A stretch of DNA of 64,000 bases from JAJPHU01 sp035553375. Its GTDB lineage: Bacteria; Planctomycetota; Planctomycetia; Gemmatales; Gemmataceae. Made by a program: the position numbers and the translations under genes. Below, piece after piece: positions 32,753-40,185 of the stretch. How positions within the stretch are numbered: the stretch's first letter is position 1; the number at the start of each line of letters is the position of its first letter. The notes beneath the pieces are model-generated. The model saw nothing but the letters and a program-made list of their open reading frames with translations, searched no databases and had not been told where the DNA came from. The DNA lies in the NCBI GenBank assembly GCA_035553375.1, contig DATNCY010000159.1, forward strand, positions 1 through 64,000, read 5' to 3'.

Positions 32753-33250
32753 ATGCAACCGCTGGTCGGCGTCATCATGGGATCGCGCTCGGACTGGGAC
32801 ACGCTCGTCCACACGGCCAATACCCTCGATTCCTTGCAGGTGCCCTACGAGGTGCGTGTGGTGTCGGCCCACCGCACACCGGACTTGCTGTTCGAGTACG
32901 CTTCCACAGCGGAGGCGCGGGGCCTCGAAGTGCTTATCGCCGGAGCCGGCGGCGCGGCCCATCTGCCCGGCATGGCGGCGGCGAAGACAGCGCTGCCCGT
33001 CCTCGGTGTGCCGGTCGAATCCAAGGCGCTGCACGGCGTCGATTCGCTGCTATCTATCGTGCAAATGCCGGCCGGCATCCCGGTGGCGACGCTGGCCATC
33101 GGCCGAGCCGGCGCGATCAACGCTGCCTTGCTGGCGACGGCCATCCTCGGCGGCAAACATCCGCCACTCCGTGCCGCGCTGCACGTCTGGCGCGCGGCGC
33201 AGACGAAGAGCGTTCTCGACCATCCGGATCCGCGGGAGAGTGCGGGATGA
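32753..33250 (+). CDS. purE: N5-carboxyaminoimidazole ribonucleotide mutase PurE
   Basis: The 165-residue protein starts at ATG 32753. It has the PurE class I signature VGVIMGSRSDWDT near the N-terminus, SAHRTPDLLFEYA, AGAGGAAHLPGMAAAKT and PVLGVPVESKALHGVDSLLS. PurE converts N5-CAIR to CAIR in purine synthesis. Its stop overlaps the start of purK by 4 bases (ATGA), so the two are coupled. Confidence 0.97.
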   Translation: MQPLVGVIMGSRSDWDTLVHTANTLDSLQVPYEVRVVSAHRTPDLLFEYASTAEARGLEVLIAGAGGAAHLPGMAAAKTALPVLGVPVESKALHGVDSLLSIVQMPAGIPVATLAIGRAGAINAALLATAILGGKHPPLRAALHVWRAAQTKSVLDHPDPRESAG

Positions 33251-34359
33251 TTGGCGTATTGGGCGCGGGGCAATTGGGACGCATGTTGGCACTGGCGGGC
33301 TATCCTCTCGGCCAGCGTTTCCGCTTTCTCGATCCCGCTCATGAAGCGCCCGTCAAGGATCTCGCCGAGTTCCTCCGCGCCGACTTCACCGACGCGGACG
33401 CGCTAGCGCGTTTCGCGTCCGGGTTGGAGGTCGTCACTTACGAATTCGAGAACGTGCCGGTCGAAGTGGTGCGCAAACTGGCTCGTCATGTGCCCGTCTA
33501 TCCGCCGCCCGCCGCGCTCGAAGTCAGTCAAGACCGCCTGGCCGAGAAGACGTTCTTTCAGCAACTCGGCATTCCGACGGCTCCGTTCGTGCCGGTGCGG
33601 ACGCGGGCGGATCTCGATCGCGCGCTGGCCGAGGCCGGCTGCCCCGCCATCCTCAAGACGCGGCGAATGGGCTACGACGGCAAAGGGCAATGTCTGATCC
33701 GCGAATGCGCCGGTGCCGAGCAAGCCTGGCAGGCGTTGACGAAGTCGCGCAAGGACAGCGCAGCCGATGCGGGGTTGTTGCTGGAAGGCTTCGTTCGTTT
33801 CGACCGCGAACTGTCTCAGCTCGCCGTGCGCGGCGCGGATGGATCGATGGTCTTCTATCCATTGGTGGAGAATCATCACGCCGAAGGGCTATTGCGTCTC
33901 TCGTTGGCCCCCGCGCCGGACCTGCCGCCGACACTCGAAAACCTGGCTCGCGATCACATGACGCGCGTCCTGGAAGCGCTGGCGTATGTGGGCGTATTGG
34001 CGATCGAGTTCTTCCAGCAAGGCGAGCAACTGATTGCTAACGAGATGGCACCGCGCGTCCACAACTCCGGCCACTGGACCCTTGAGGGAGCCGAGACAAG
34101 CCAATTCGAGAATCACCTGCGCGCAATCCTCCGTCTGCCGCTGGGTGCGGCCGAGGTTCGCGGACCGTGCGCCATGTTGAATATCATCGGCGAACCGCCT
34201 CCGCCATCGAAGGTGTTGGCCGTGCCGGGGACGCATCTGCATGTGTACGGCAAGAAGCCGCGCCCCGGTCGCAAGATCGGTCATATCACCGTGTGCGCGG
34301 CCACGATGAACGAAGTGCGCGAACGGGTGGCGCTGCTGCGTGGCAAGCAAGGTGTATGA
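33247..34359 (+). CDS. purK: N5-carboxyaminoimidazole ribonucleotide synthase PurK
   Basis: The 370-residue protein starts at ATG 33247, within ATGA shared with purE. It has a Rossmann start (MIGVLGAGQLGRMLALA) and an ATP-grasp domain with AILKTRRMGYDGKGQC, VEFFQQGEQLIANEMAPRVHNSGHW-type Mg site (near residues 250-285) and a C-terminal domain with KVLAVPGTHLHVYGKKP. It makes N5-CAIR from AIR, ATP and bicarbonate, feeding PurE. Confidence 0.96.
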   Translation: MIGVLGAGQLGRMLALAGYPLGQRFRFLDPAHEAPVKDLAEFLRADFTDADALARFASGLEVVTYEFENVPVEVVRKLARHVPVYPPPAALEVSQDRLAEKTFFQQLGIPTAPFVPVRTRADLDRALAEAGCPAILKTRRMGYDGKGQCLIRECAGAEQAWQALTKSRKDSAADAGLLLEGFVRFDRELSQLAVRGADGSMVFYPLVENHHAEGLLRLSLAPAPDLPPTLENLARDHMTRVLEALAYVGVLAIEFFQQGEQLIANEMAPRVHNSGHWTLEGAETSQFENHLRAILRLPLGAAEVRGPCAMLNIIGEPPPPSKVLAVPGTHLHVYGKKPRPGRKIGHITVCAATMNEVRERVALLRGKQGV

Positions 34360-34363
34360 ATTG

Positions 34364-34418
34364 CCAGCCCGCAGCGCCAGCAAGGGAAGGATTTACCCTT
34401 GCTGGCGCTGCGGGCTGG
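34364..34418. repeat. CCAGCCCGCAGCGCC palindrome, copy
   Basis: Complete arms around AGGATTTA, 4 bases past the purK stop codon. Two such copies follow purK. Confidence 0.9.
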
Positions 34419-34433
34419 CAAACCCCTTGATTG

Positions 34434-34484
34434 CCAGCCCGCAGCGCCAGCAAGGGTAAATCCTTTGCTGGCGCTGCGGGCTGG
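34434..34484. repeat. CCAGCCCGCAGCGCC palindrome, tandem copy
   Basis: Complete arms with GGTAAATCC between. The right flank TCAAAAAGTTCGTTAG matches other copies. Confidence 0.9.
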
Positions 34485-34517
34485 TCAAAAAGTTCGTTAG
34501 GGTTGTAACCGCATGCA

Positions 34518-34580
34518 GTAGGTCCCGCTTGCCGAGCGGGACCTGTTCGGGCAAGGTCCCGCCCGGCAAGCGGGACCTAC
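34518..34580. repeat. GTAGGTCCCGCTTGCCGAGC inverted repeat
   Basis: The left arm (34518-34544) is itself nearly palindromic and is repeated inverted, with small changes, up to 34580. The same family occurs at 56984-57076, where the arms are exact. The stretch 34581-34670 after it holds no gene. Confidence 0.85.
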
Positions 34581-34670
34581 CTCATGGCGTTCGAGCTTCT
34601 TATTCCTCCACCCCAATCTTTTTATCCTTGTATTTTTTCCGTGTTTTCCGTGGTGATCTCTTCGCTTCTT

Positions 34671-35360
34671 TCAGTCTTTGGCATGTTTCCGCAACAGGCG
34701 CGCGAGGGAGGATCCTCCCGGCAAGCCTCTCTTGCCGTGGCGGAGGGCTGCGTCCGCGGCCAGCCACGTCTCTCCTGGGGCGTCTTCAATCGGGCCTGAA
34801 GTCGCTAGAGGCCATCGGCCGGTTCGCCGGTGGTAGGCGTCGGCCCAGGCCAAGATTCGCTCCACGCTCAGCGCGGGAAGGTTGTGGATGTTGCGCACGC
34901 CCCGCCTGGTTTCCAGCAAATCCGCCAGGGAACTTCCCCCTGAGAAGCCACGGAGACCATCCCGTAAGGCGGTCTCGACAGCCAACCACGTCTCGCCCGG
35001 CGCGTCGGGAATAGACCCGGCGTGTCGGTTGGGCCACGAGCCGCTGCGCTGATGATAGGCATCAGCCCAGGACAAGATTTGCGCGACCTCAAAAGCAGGG
35101 AGCGCTTTGAAGTTGCGGACGCCGCGATGTTCGGCCAAGAGCCGCGCTAAAGAGGAGCCGGATTGCAGGCCGCGTCTACCGTGGAACAAGGCCGCGCTCA
35201 CGTTGTACCACGTCTCGTCCAGGGGGCCGTCGATTGGTCCCGAGTTGCGCGTGGGCCATGCACCTGTTCGCCGGTGATACTCGTCGGCCCAAGCCAGGAT
35301 TTGCGAGATGAACAGGGGAGGACGCGGAAGACGAGAGCTTCTGCGCTTTTTCAGAGACAT
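34671..35360 (-). CDS. Protein of three tandem ~74-residue repeats
   Basis: The 229-residue protein starts at ATG 35360 with GAGAGAAT upstream (a start at 35378 is possible). After a basic tail (MSLKKRRSSRLPRPP) come three similar units, each containing QILAWADEYHRRTGAWP, then SGPI..PxETW and GSSLARLL with GVRN. Trp and WP positions are conserved. Each unit probably folds as a small helical domain. The spacing resembles helicase-associated repeats but I cannot confirm the family. The basic start suggests nucleic-acid binding. It may share a promoter region with nothing else: the next minus gene is 51 bases upstream in the map at 35430. Confidence 0.75.
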   Translation of the reverse strand: MSLKKRRSSRLPRPPLFISQILAWADEYHRRTGAWPTRNSGPIDGPLDETWYNVSAALFHGRRGLQSGSSLARLLAEHRGVRNFKALPAFEVAQILSWADAYHQRSGSWPNRHAGSIPDAPGETWLAVETALRDGLRGFSGGSSLADLLETRRGVRNIHNLPALSVERILAWADAYHRRTGRWPLATSGPIEDAPGETWLAADAALRHGKRGLPGGSSLARLLRKHAKD

Positions 35361-35429
35361 CGATTCTCTCTCGTGCAATTAGTCTGTCCGGATAGTAGGC
35401 TCCGACCAGCAGGCCGGGGCTAGGGAAAA

Positions 35430-36383
35430 TTATTTATCCTCCGTAGCGTCGAAGGTGATTTCCGCGATGGCACTGGACGGAAACAATTTGTAACCGACCG
35501 GCACACGGCCAACGAAACCGAGCAGACGCGCCTGTTTGCCCTCGAAGGGAATCGTTTCCAGCAATGTCAGCGTCTCATCGCCGCCGTCCTTGAGCGTGAC
35601 CTGCCAGGCCCCCTCCTCCGCGCCGGCGGTGACGATTTTCTTGATTTTACCCACATCCAGTTTCAGCGTCTTCTTGAACATGAGCGTTGGCAGCAATTTC
35701 TCGCCGCCGTCGGGCAGTCGATACAGCGGCAGCAAATCGACGACCTTGTGCGTCGTTTTGCTGCTCTTGCTATCGGCGGAGACGACGAGGACGCGGCGAC
35801 CGTCCGGCGGCGGCGGAGCCGCCTTCGGCGCGGGGAAGCGCACGCCGCGGATGCCGTGCGGATAGCCGCCCAGATACTTGATCTCGGCAATGCCCAACTC
35901 GCCCTTGTCCACTTCCGCCTCAATCACCAACTTGTTGATTTGTTTATACTTCGTGGTGCCAATGAGTTTTTCGCCCGCATCCACCGTGACCGTGTTCTCC
36001 TCATTATCGTAATCGAGCGCGCGCAGTCGATCGAGAGGGATGAGCGTCAGAACGCCCTCGGCGAACAGGCCATCGCCCGTTTCGGCGCGCAGGCTCAGCG
36101 CTTCGGGACCAACCGGAGCGATGACTGTGCGTTTGCCCTTGGGGGCGGGCTTCTTGTCTTTATCGGCGGCATCCTTCGTTTCGGCGGCCTTGGCGGGAGC
36201 GAGCCAGGTCAGGCGGCGAACGCCTCCGGTGAACTTCCATGCTTTGAGTTTTTGCTCTTTGCCGGCCGCGTCGAGGACGAGGAGTGTGCCCGGTTCGGCC
36301 GGCTTCGGCGTCGTGTCGGCGGCCACGGCCCATGCGGTCAGGCTGGTGGCGAACAGAACGGAAAGGGTTCGATGAGTGTTCAT
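35430..36383 (-). CDS. Exported hypothetical protein, 317 aa
   Basis: ATG 36383 begins a Sec signal peptide (MNTHRTLSVLFATSLTAWA, then VAADTTPKPAEPG). The mature protein is Lys-rich and apparently beta-rich, with LVLDAAGKEQKLKAWKF and SLRAETGDGLFAEGVLTLIP. The end (AIAEITFDATEDK) shows no motif. I do not know the family. Same strand as the three-repeat gene that follows it. Confidence 0.75.
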   Translation of the reverse strand: MNTHRTLSVLFATSLTAWAVAADTTPKPAEPGTLLVLDAAGKEQKLKAWKFTGGVRRLTWLAPAKAAETKDAADKDKKPAPKGKRTVIAPVGPEALSLRAETGDGLFAEGVLTLIPLDRLRALDYDNEENTVTVDAGEKLIGTTKYKQINKLVIEAEVDKGELGIAEIKYLGGYPHGIRGVRFPAPKAAPPPPDGRRVLVVSADSKSSKTTHKVVDLLPLYRLPDGGEKLLPTLMFKKTLKLDVGKIKKIVTAGAEEGAWQVTLKDGGDETLTLLETIPFEGKQARLLGFVGRVPVGYKLFPSSAIAEITFDATEDK

Positions 36384-36489
36384 GGATGGATTCCTGGCGG
36401 GTGGATCAAAGACCTCGTCTGTGCATGGTGCGGCTTGTGGACGGGAAGATCAAGCGGAAAACACCCAATTTCCCCAGGAGAGGAGTTTA

Positions 36490-36575
36490 CCCTTGCTGGC
36501 GCTGCGGGCTGGCAAGATGGGATTGCCAGCCCGCAGCGCCAGCAAGGGAATCCCTTGTTGGCGTTGCGGGCTGGC
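36490..36575. repeat. CCAGCCCGCAGCGCC palindrome, one and a half copies
   Basis: A lone right arm (CCCTTGCTGGCGCTGCGGGC at 36490) precedes a whole copy at 36526-36575 whose right arm has two changes. The right flank CAAAAGGTTCGTGT resembles other copies. Confidence 0.85.
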
Positions 36576-36592
36576 CAAAAGGTTCGTGTTTC

Positions 36593-37384
36593 TCAGCCCC
36601 TTGTGACAAGCTGAGAGAAAAATGTAGCGAATCCACTGGCTCCGTGGCTGTGGGCCTGCTGGCGAGCCTTGTCGATCCACCGGACGGCGGCCGGTGGACT
36701 GGCCACCGCTGCCAGCGCCGCCGCGGCGAAGCACACGCTCGGCGGTAAGTCCGCGAGCCGGCCCAGGACATCAAACAGATTGGCGATCGATCCAGTGCGC
36801 TGAAGCCGATCCGCCCGCGTCTCCGGACATGCCGCCTCATGCAATTCGAGGCGAGTGAAAACGAGCGCCCACAGAACGGGCGCGGCAAGCAACTTCAAAT
36901 AAGGCGGTCCCCACATTCCGCGGCGTGGAGGGCGTCTACTCTCGGATGCCGAGGCCAGCAGGCGCAGAAAGTCCGTGGCTTCGTCGGCGGCCAAATCCCA
37001 GAACCCGGTGAAACCGGCGGCCGGGATAAAAATGAGACCGAGCAACGCGGCCAGGTCAAATCCATCTTTCTCCGCGCCCTCGCGAGCTTGTTGGTCTGAA
37101 GTTCCTAGAGCGTGCGATAAGCCGCGTTTGTGACACTCCAACCGCTCAAGCCACTTTTGCAACATCGCTGCTTGCCAACTGAATCGCGTATGGCCACAAT
37201 GGGGAGACGTTTTAATCTCCTTTCCTCGTTCACCAGGATCGTCTGGATACCTGGCTCTTCCGCCCTGGGCGAAGGTTCCGGGTTCCAGGGTCCGCAAACA
37301 GGACACCAGACAGCGATGCGCCGCTCGCCGCAGAATGTGGCACTGCTCTGGAGTGAGCAACGTAAAACGTCTGGCATTTTGCAT
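36593..37384 (-). CDS. Hypothetical protein, 263 aa
   Basis: ATG 37384 has AGAGGAAAG upstream. The chain begins MQNARRFTLLTPEQCHILRR and includes a Cys/His-rich section and, in the second half, hydrophobic runs (DLAALLGLIFIPAAGFTGF; LKLLAAPVLWALVFTRLEL) that could be membrane or buried helices. No family is recognised. A longer frame from 37591 has no site. It diverges from the sigma factor gene at 37558. Confidence 0.55.
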   Translation of the reverse strand: MQNARRFTLLTPEQCHILRRAAHRCLVSCLRTLEPGTFAQGGRARYPDDPGERGKEIKTSPHCGHTRFSWQAAMLQKWLERLECHKRGLSHALGTSDQQAREGAEKDGFDLAALLGLIFIPAAGFTGFWDLAADEATDFLRLLASASESRRPPRRGMWGPPYLKLLAAPVLWALVFTRLELHEAACPETRADRLQRTGSIANLFDVLGRLADLPPSVCFAAAALAAVASPPAAVRWIDKARQQAHSHGASGFATFFSQLVTRG

Positions 37385-37557
37385 GTTCTTTCCTCTCGGC
37401 CCCCGCTGATCGGGAGGCCGCGTCCAAGGATAGGGGGTGGACAAAGCTCCCGTTCGGTCACAACGACAGGGTTTGGCCCCTCTAAAGAGAGGAGTTGCAA
37501 AGAGTTTCTGTGACAAACGCACGGCCGGCCAAGGCCAGGGGAAGAAGCGGAGGAAGT

Positions 37558-38118
37558 ATGGATCGGGAACAACCGATGGGGGACCAAACACGCCACTTCC
37601 TGGAGCAACATTTTCCCGGCGCGTATCTCGACGAGTTGAAGGCGTTAGCTCACGCCTTGGCCGGCAGGAAAGCCGGCCAGGTCGATCCTTCCGGGCTGGT
37701 TGTGAATGCGATGCTCCGGGCCGCCCGCAAGCATCGCCAGCTCGAAGAACTGGGCAATCTGAAGGCGTGGTTCAAAACCATCCTGGTCCGCGAAGTGATG
37801 GCCAAGCTGAAACTGGAATGCTATCGGCGGACGCAAGAACTGGGCGAGGACCATTTACGCCAGCTGCCCCAGATACGCGAGCAAGATAACGCGGTGGAAC
37901 GCGAAGATGAAAAATCCTGGGCCAAGGCGTATCTGGGACAATTGCTGTCGCGAATGACCGAACAAGACCAGGAGGTAATCTGTCTGAGCCGGCTCAACGA
38001 GTTGCCCGACGCCGACGTGGCGGAGTTGCTTGGCATCAGTACGGAAGCGCTCCGCCAACGACGCAGCCGAGCTTTGCGACGACTGCAAACACTCGCGGAG
38101 CAATTCCCCACCGGCTGA
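37558..38118 (+). CDS. ECF-type RNA polymerase sigma factor
   Basis: The 186-residue protein starts at ATG 37558 with GGAGGAAG upstream. It has region 2-like helices (residues about 30-80, LNALAHAL-type and WFKTILVREVMAKL) and a region 4 with DADVAELLGISTEALRQRRS and RALRRLQTLAEQF, the helix-turn-helix that reads the -35 element. Region 2 is less canonical than in E. coli RpoE. It is the first gene of a plus-strand cluster with a kinase, a CHAT protease and a zinc-ribbon membrane protein; planctomycete ECF factors are often linked to kinases. It probably controls this cluster. Confidence 0.85.
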   Translation: MDREQPMGDQTRHFLEQHFPGAYLDELKALAHALAGRKAGQVDPSGLVVNAMLRAARKHRQLEELGNLKAWFKTILVREVMAKLKLECYRRTQELGEDHLRQLPQIREQDNAVEREDEKSWAKAYLGQLLSRMTEQDQEVICLSRLNELPDADVAELLGISTEALRQRRSRALRRLQTLAEQFPTG

Positions 38119-38170
38119 GTAAACGCGCCTCCGGCCTTGCCCGGCGATGCTGGCAAAGCTGCTCTCCTTA

Positions 38171-38262
38171 GAGGCACTAACACCATGAATTGCCAGCCCG
38201 CAGCGCCAACGAGAGAATCCCTTGCTGGCGCGGCGGGCTGGCCAAAATGTTCGTGCCCCTTA
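38171..38262. repeat. Extended CCAGCCCGCAGCGCC palindrome with flanking inverted arms
   Basis: The core palindrome (38193-38241, two changes) is flanked by GAGGCACTAACACCATGAAT on the left and ATGTTCGTGCCCCTTA on the right. The two flanks are imperfect inverted copies, giving an element of about 90 bp. It lies between the sigma factor and kinase genes. Confidence 0.85.
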
Positions 38263-38286
38263 ATCCTCAGCGGAGATTTACCGGCC

Positions 38287-40062
38287 ATGAATGATCCGAC
38301 GAAGCGCGATCCGGAACCGCCCACGGTCCCTCATCCGCCGCCACTACCGAATTCACCTGCAATCGAACCGCCCACGGCTCCGCGTCGATCCAGCGAGGCC
38401 GAGGCCAACGGAGTTATGCCCTCGTCGGGCGAGCTTGCCAAGGATCTCGTCCGTCAGATCGCGAACTCGGAGTCGCTCGCCGGGCGAATGGCGGAGGACG
38501 AAGAGGACCAGATTCTTCTCGATTGGCTCAAGCTGCGACCGGGAGGGATACTGGGGAAGGATGATCGCTGTTTCGAGATCGGCAAACAGATTGGCCGGGG
38601 TGGGATGGCCGTCGTCTACGAAGCACGCTGGCAGGGTACCGATCGACGCGCCGCCATCAAAGTTGTTTTCCGCGTCAAAGTGCGCGAAGCGGGATTGATC
38701 CAACTTCTGGAAGAAGTGGCGACCATCGAGAATCTCGATTCCGAGTATGTTCCACGTATCCACGCCCACGGTCTGGAACCGGACTTCGCCTGGTTCGCCA
38801 TGGACTATCTCGAAGGCGGCACCCTGCACCAAAAAATTCAAAATGACGCACCGCTGTCGTGGGAACAAACCAAAACGATTTGCAAAGACATCCTCAAGGG
38901 ATTGCGTGATCCCCACGCCAAGGGGTTGGTTCACGACGACCTCAAACCGGGCAATATCATGGCCATCAAGGATGGCAGCAAGTGGAAGGTTCTGGATTGG
39001 GGCTTGTCTCGGGCTGTTTGTCCCTGGAGCGGTTCGGCCGTCACCGATGGTCTCTCTGGAACCTTGCCCTATCTCGCCCCGGAATGCTGGAAGAATCGAT
39101 CCGAGCATAGCGCGCAGTCCGATTTCTACGCGGTCGGAGTCATGATGGTCGAAATGCTCACCCGCAAGAACCCATTCGCGGGCCTTTCCATCGGGCAATT
39201 AGCGGCCGCTCATCAGAGCGCGAAGTTGGCCGAGGTTCCGGGACTACCGGATGAAGCACGTCGAATCGTGGCCAGGGCGACGGCCAAGGAACCAGGCGAG
39301 CGCTATCGCAACGCGAACGAATTTCTGGACGATCTCGATGCCAAGGAAGATGGACCTCGCCGCAAGCCTCGAAGGTGGCCGTGGCTGGCACTCGCCGGGG
39401 TCGTAGCGCTGGCCCTGGCCCTGTGGTTCAGCTTCTTTCGTTCAACGCCCCCGCCTCAATTTCAGGGCGCATTTACCTTGTGGTTGGCCGGGAGAAACGA
39501 ACAACCATTCCCCAAGGCCCGCGCGGTCGGCGGCCCGAATACCCTGCCCCTCCAGGCGGGCGACCGTATCGTCTTGCAAGCCAAGCTACGGCAAGGACCG
39601 GCGGCGTACTTCTACGTGATCTGGATCGATAGCGAAGGGAAAGCCAAACGGCTCCATCCTTCCGGATGGAGCGCGGATGCGCTGCCTTCGGTTGATGCGA
39701 AACAACAGGACATGCGTTGGCCAACGGAGGGCGGTTCGGCGGCGTTGGCCAAATCGACCGATGGATTCGAGTCGGTCTTGTGGTTGGTGCGTGAAAAGCC
39801 ATTGAGCAAGGTGGAGAATACGCGGATACAAAACTTGCTCGGCGACCTATCGTGGCGACAACCGCCGGAGTGGAAGGGTAAGGAAATCGCCGTCTGGTGG
39901 GAGAATGGGTTACGCACGGAGGACCGCGGCGCTCCCGATCCGAAAACGATCCGCATCGCCGATGACCCCATCACGCAGACGGAAAAACTCTTGCGCACCC
40001 TGAAGGAACGCGGCCTGGTTCAACATTCGTATGCCGTGTGTTACTCGTTTGTCGGCCAATAG
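38287..40062 (+). CDS. Membrane Ser/Thr protein kinase with C-terminal DUF4384-like domain
   Basis: The 591-residue protein starts at ATG 38287 (a frame open from 38137 runs through the repeat). A Pro-rich start precedes a kinase domain (about 95-350): GRGGMAVVYEA (Gly loop), AAIKVVF (Lys), VHDDLKPGNIM (catalytic Asp218) and VLDWGLSRA, with Asp237 and Trp for Phe in DFG. HRD is HDD, as in other planctomycete kinases. A transmembrane helix follows (about 365-385, WLALAGVVALALALWFSFF), and a beta-rich extracellular domain with FYVIWIDSEGKAKRLHPSG and ENGLRTEDRGA. This suggests a sensor of extracellular or periplasmic signals. It is in a cluster with a sigma factor and a CHAT protease. Confidence 0.9.
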   Translation: MNDPTKRDPEPPTVPHPPPLPNSPAIEPPTAPRRSSEAEANGVMPSSGELAKDLVRQIANSESLAGRMAEDEEDQILLDWLKLRPGGILGKDDRCFEIGKQIGRGGMAVVYEARWQGTDRRAAIKVVFRVKVREAGLIQLLEEVATIENLDSEYVPRIHAHGLEPDFAWFAMDYLEGGTLHQKIQNDAPLSWEQTKTICKDILKGLRDPHAKGLVHDDLKPGNIMAIKDGSKWKVLDWGLSRAVCPWSGSAVTDGLSGTLPYLAPECWKNRSEHSAQSDFYAVGVMMVEMLTRKNPFAGLSIGQLAAAHQSAKLAEVPGLPDEARRIVARATAKEPGERYRNANEFLDDLDAKEDGPRRKPRRWPWLALAGVVALALALWFSFFRSTPPPQFQGAFTLWLAGRNEQPFPKARAVGGPNTLPLQAGDRIVLQAKLRQGPAAYFYVIWIDSEGKAKRLHPSGWSADALPSVDAKQQDMRWPTEGGSAALAKSTDGFESVLWLVREKPLSKVENTRIQNLLGDLSWRQPPEWKGKEIAVWWENGLRTEDRGAPDPKTIRIADDPITQTEKLLRTLKERGLVQHSYAVCYSFVGQ

Positions 40063-40080
40063 TCCTACATCGCGTCGTAA

Positions 40081-40172
40081 GAGACACTAATTTTTTGACC
40101 TGCTCGCAGCGCCAGCAAGGGAGTGTCCCTTGCTGGTGCTGCGGGCAGGCAATTCATGGTGTTCGTGCCTCG
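40081..40172. repeat. Extended CCAGCCCGCAGCGCC palindrome (inverted relative to the 38171 copy)
   Basis: Core CCTGCTCGCAGCGCCAGCAA / TTGCTGGTGCTGCGGGCAGG, with left flank GAGACACTAATTTTTTGACC and right flank GCAATTCATGGTGTTCGTGC. The right flank is the complement of the left flank of the 38171 copy, so the two elements face each other around the kinase gene. Confidence 0.85.
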
Positions 40173-40185
40173 AAGGAAACAGCCC

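Noticed and set aside
38137..38286. Upstream extension of the kinase through the repeat
   Set aside because: It translates the palindromic element (PAAPTRESLAGAAGW), which is a known artefact of these repeats.
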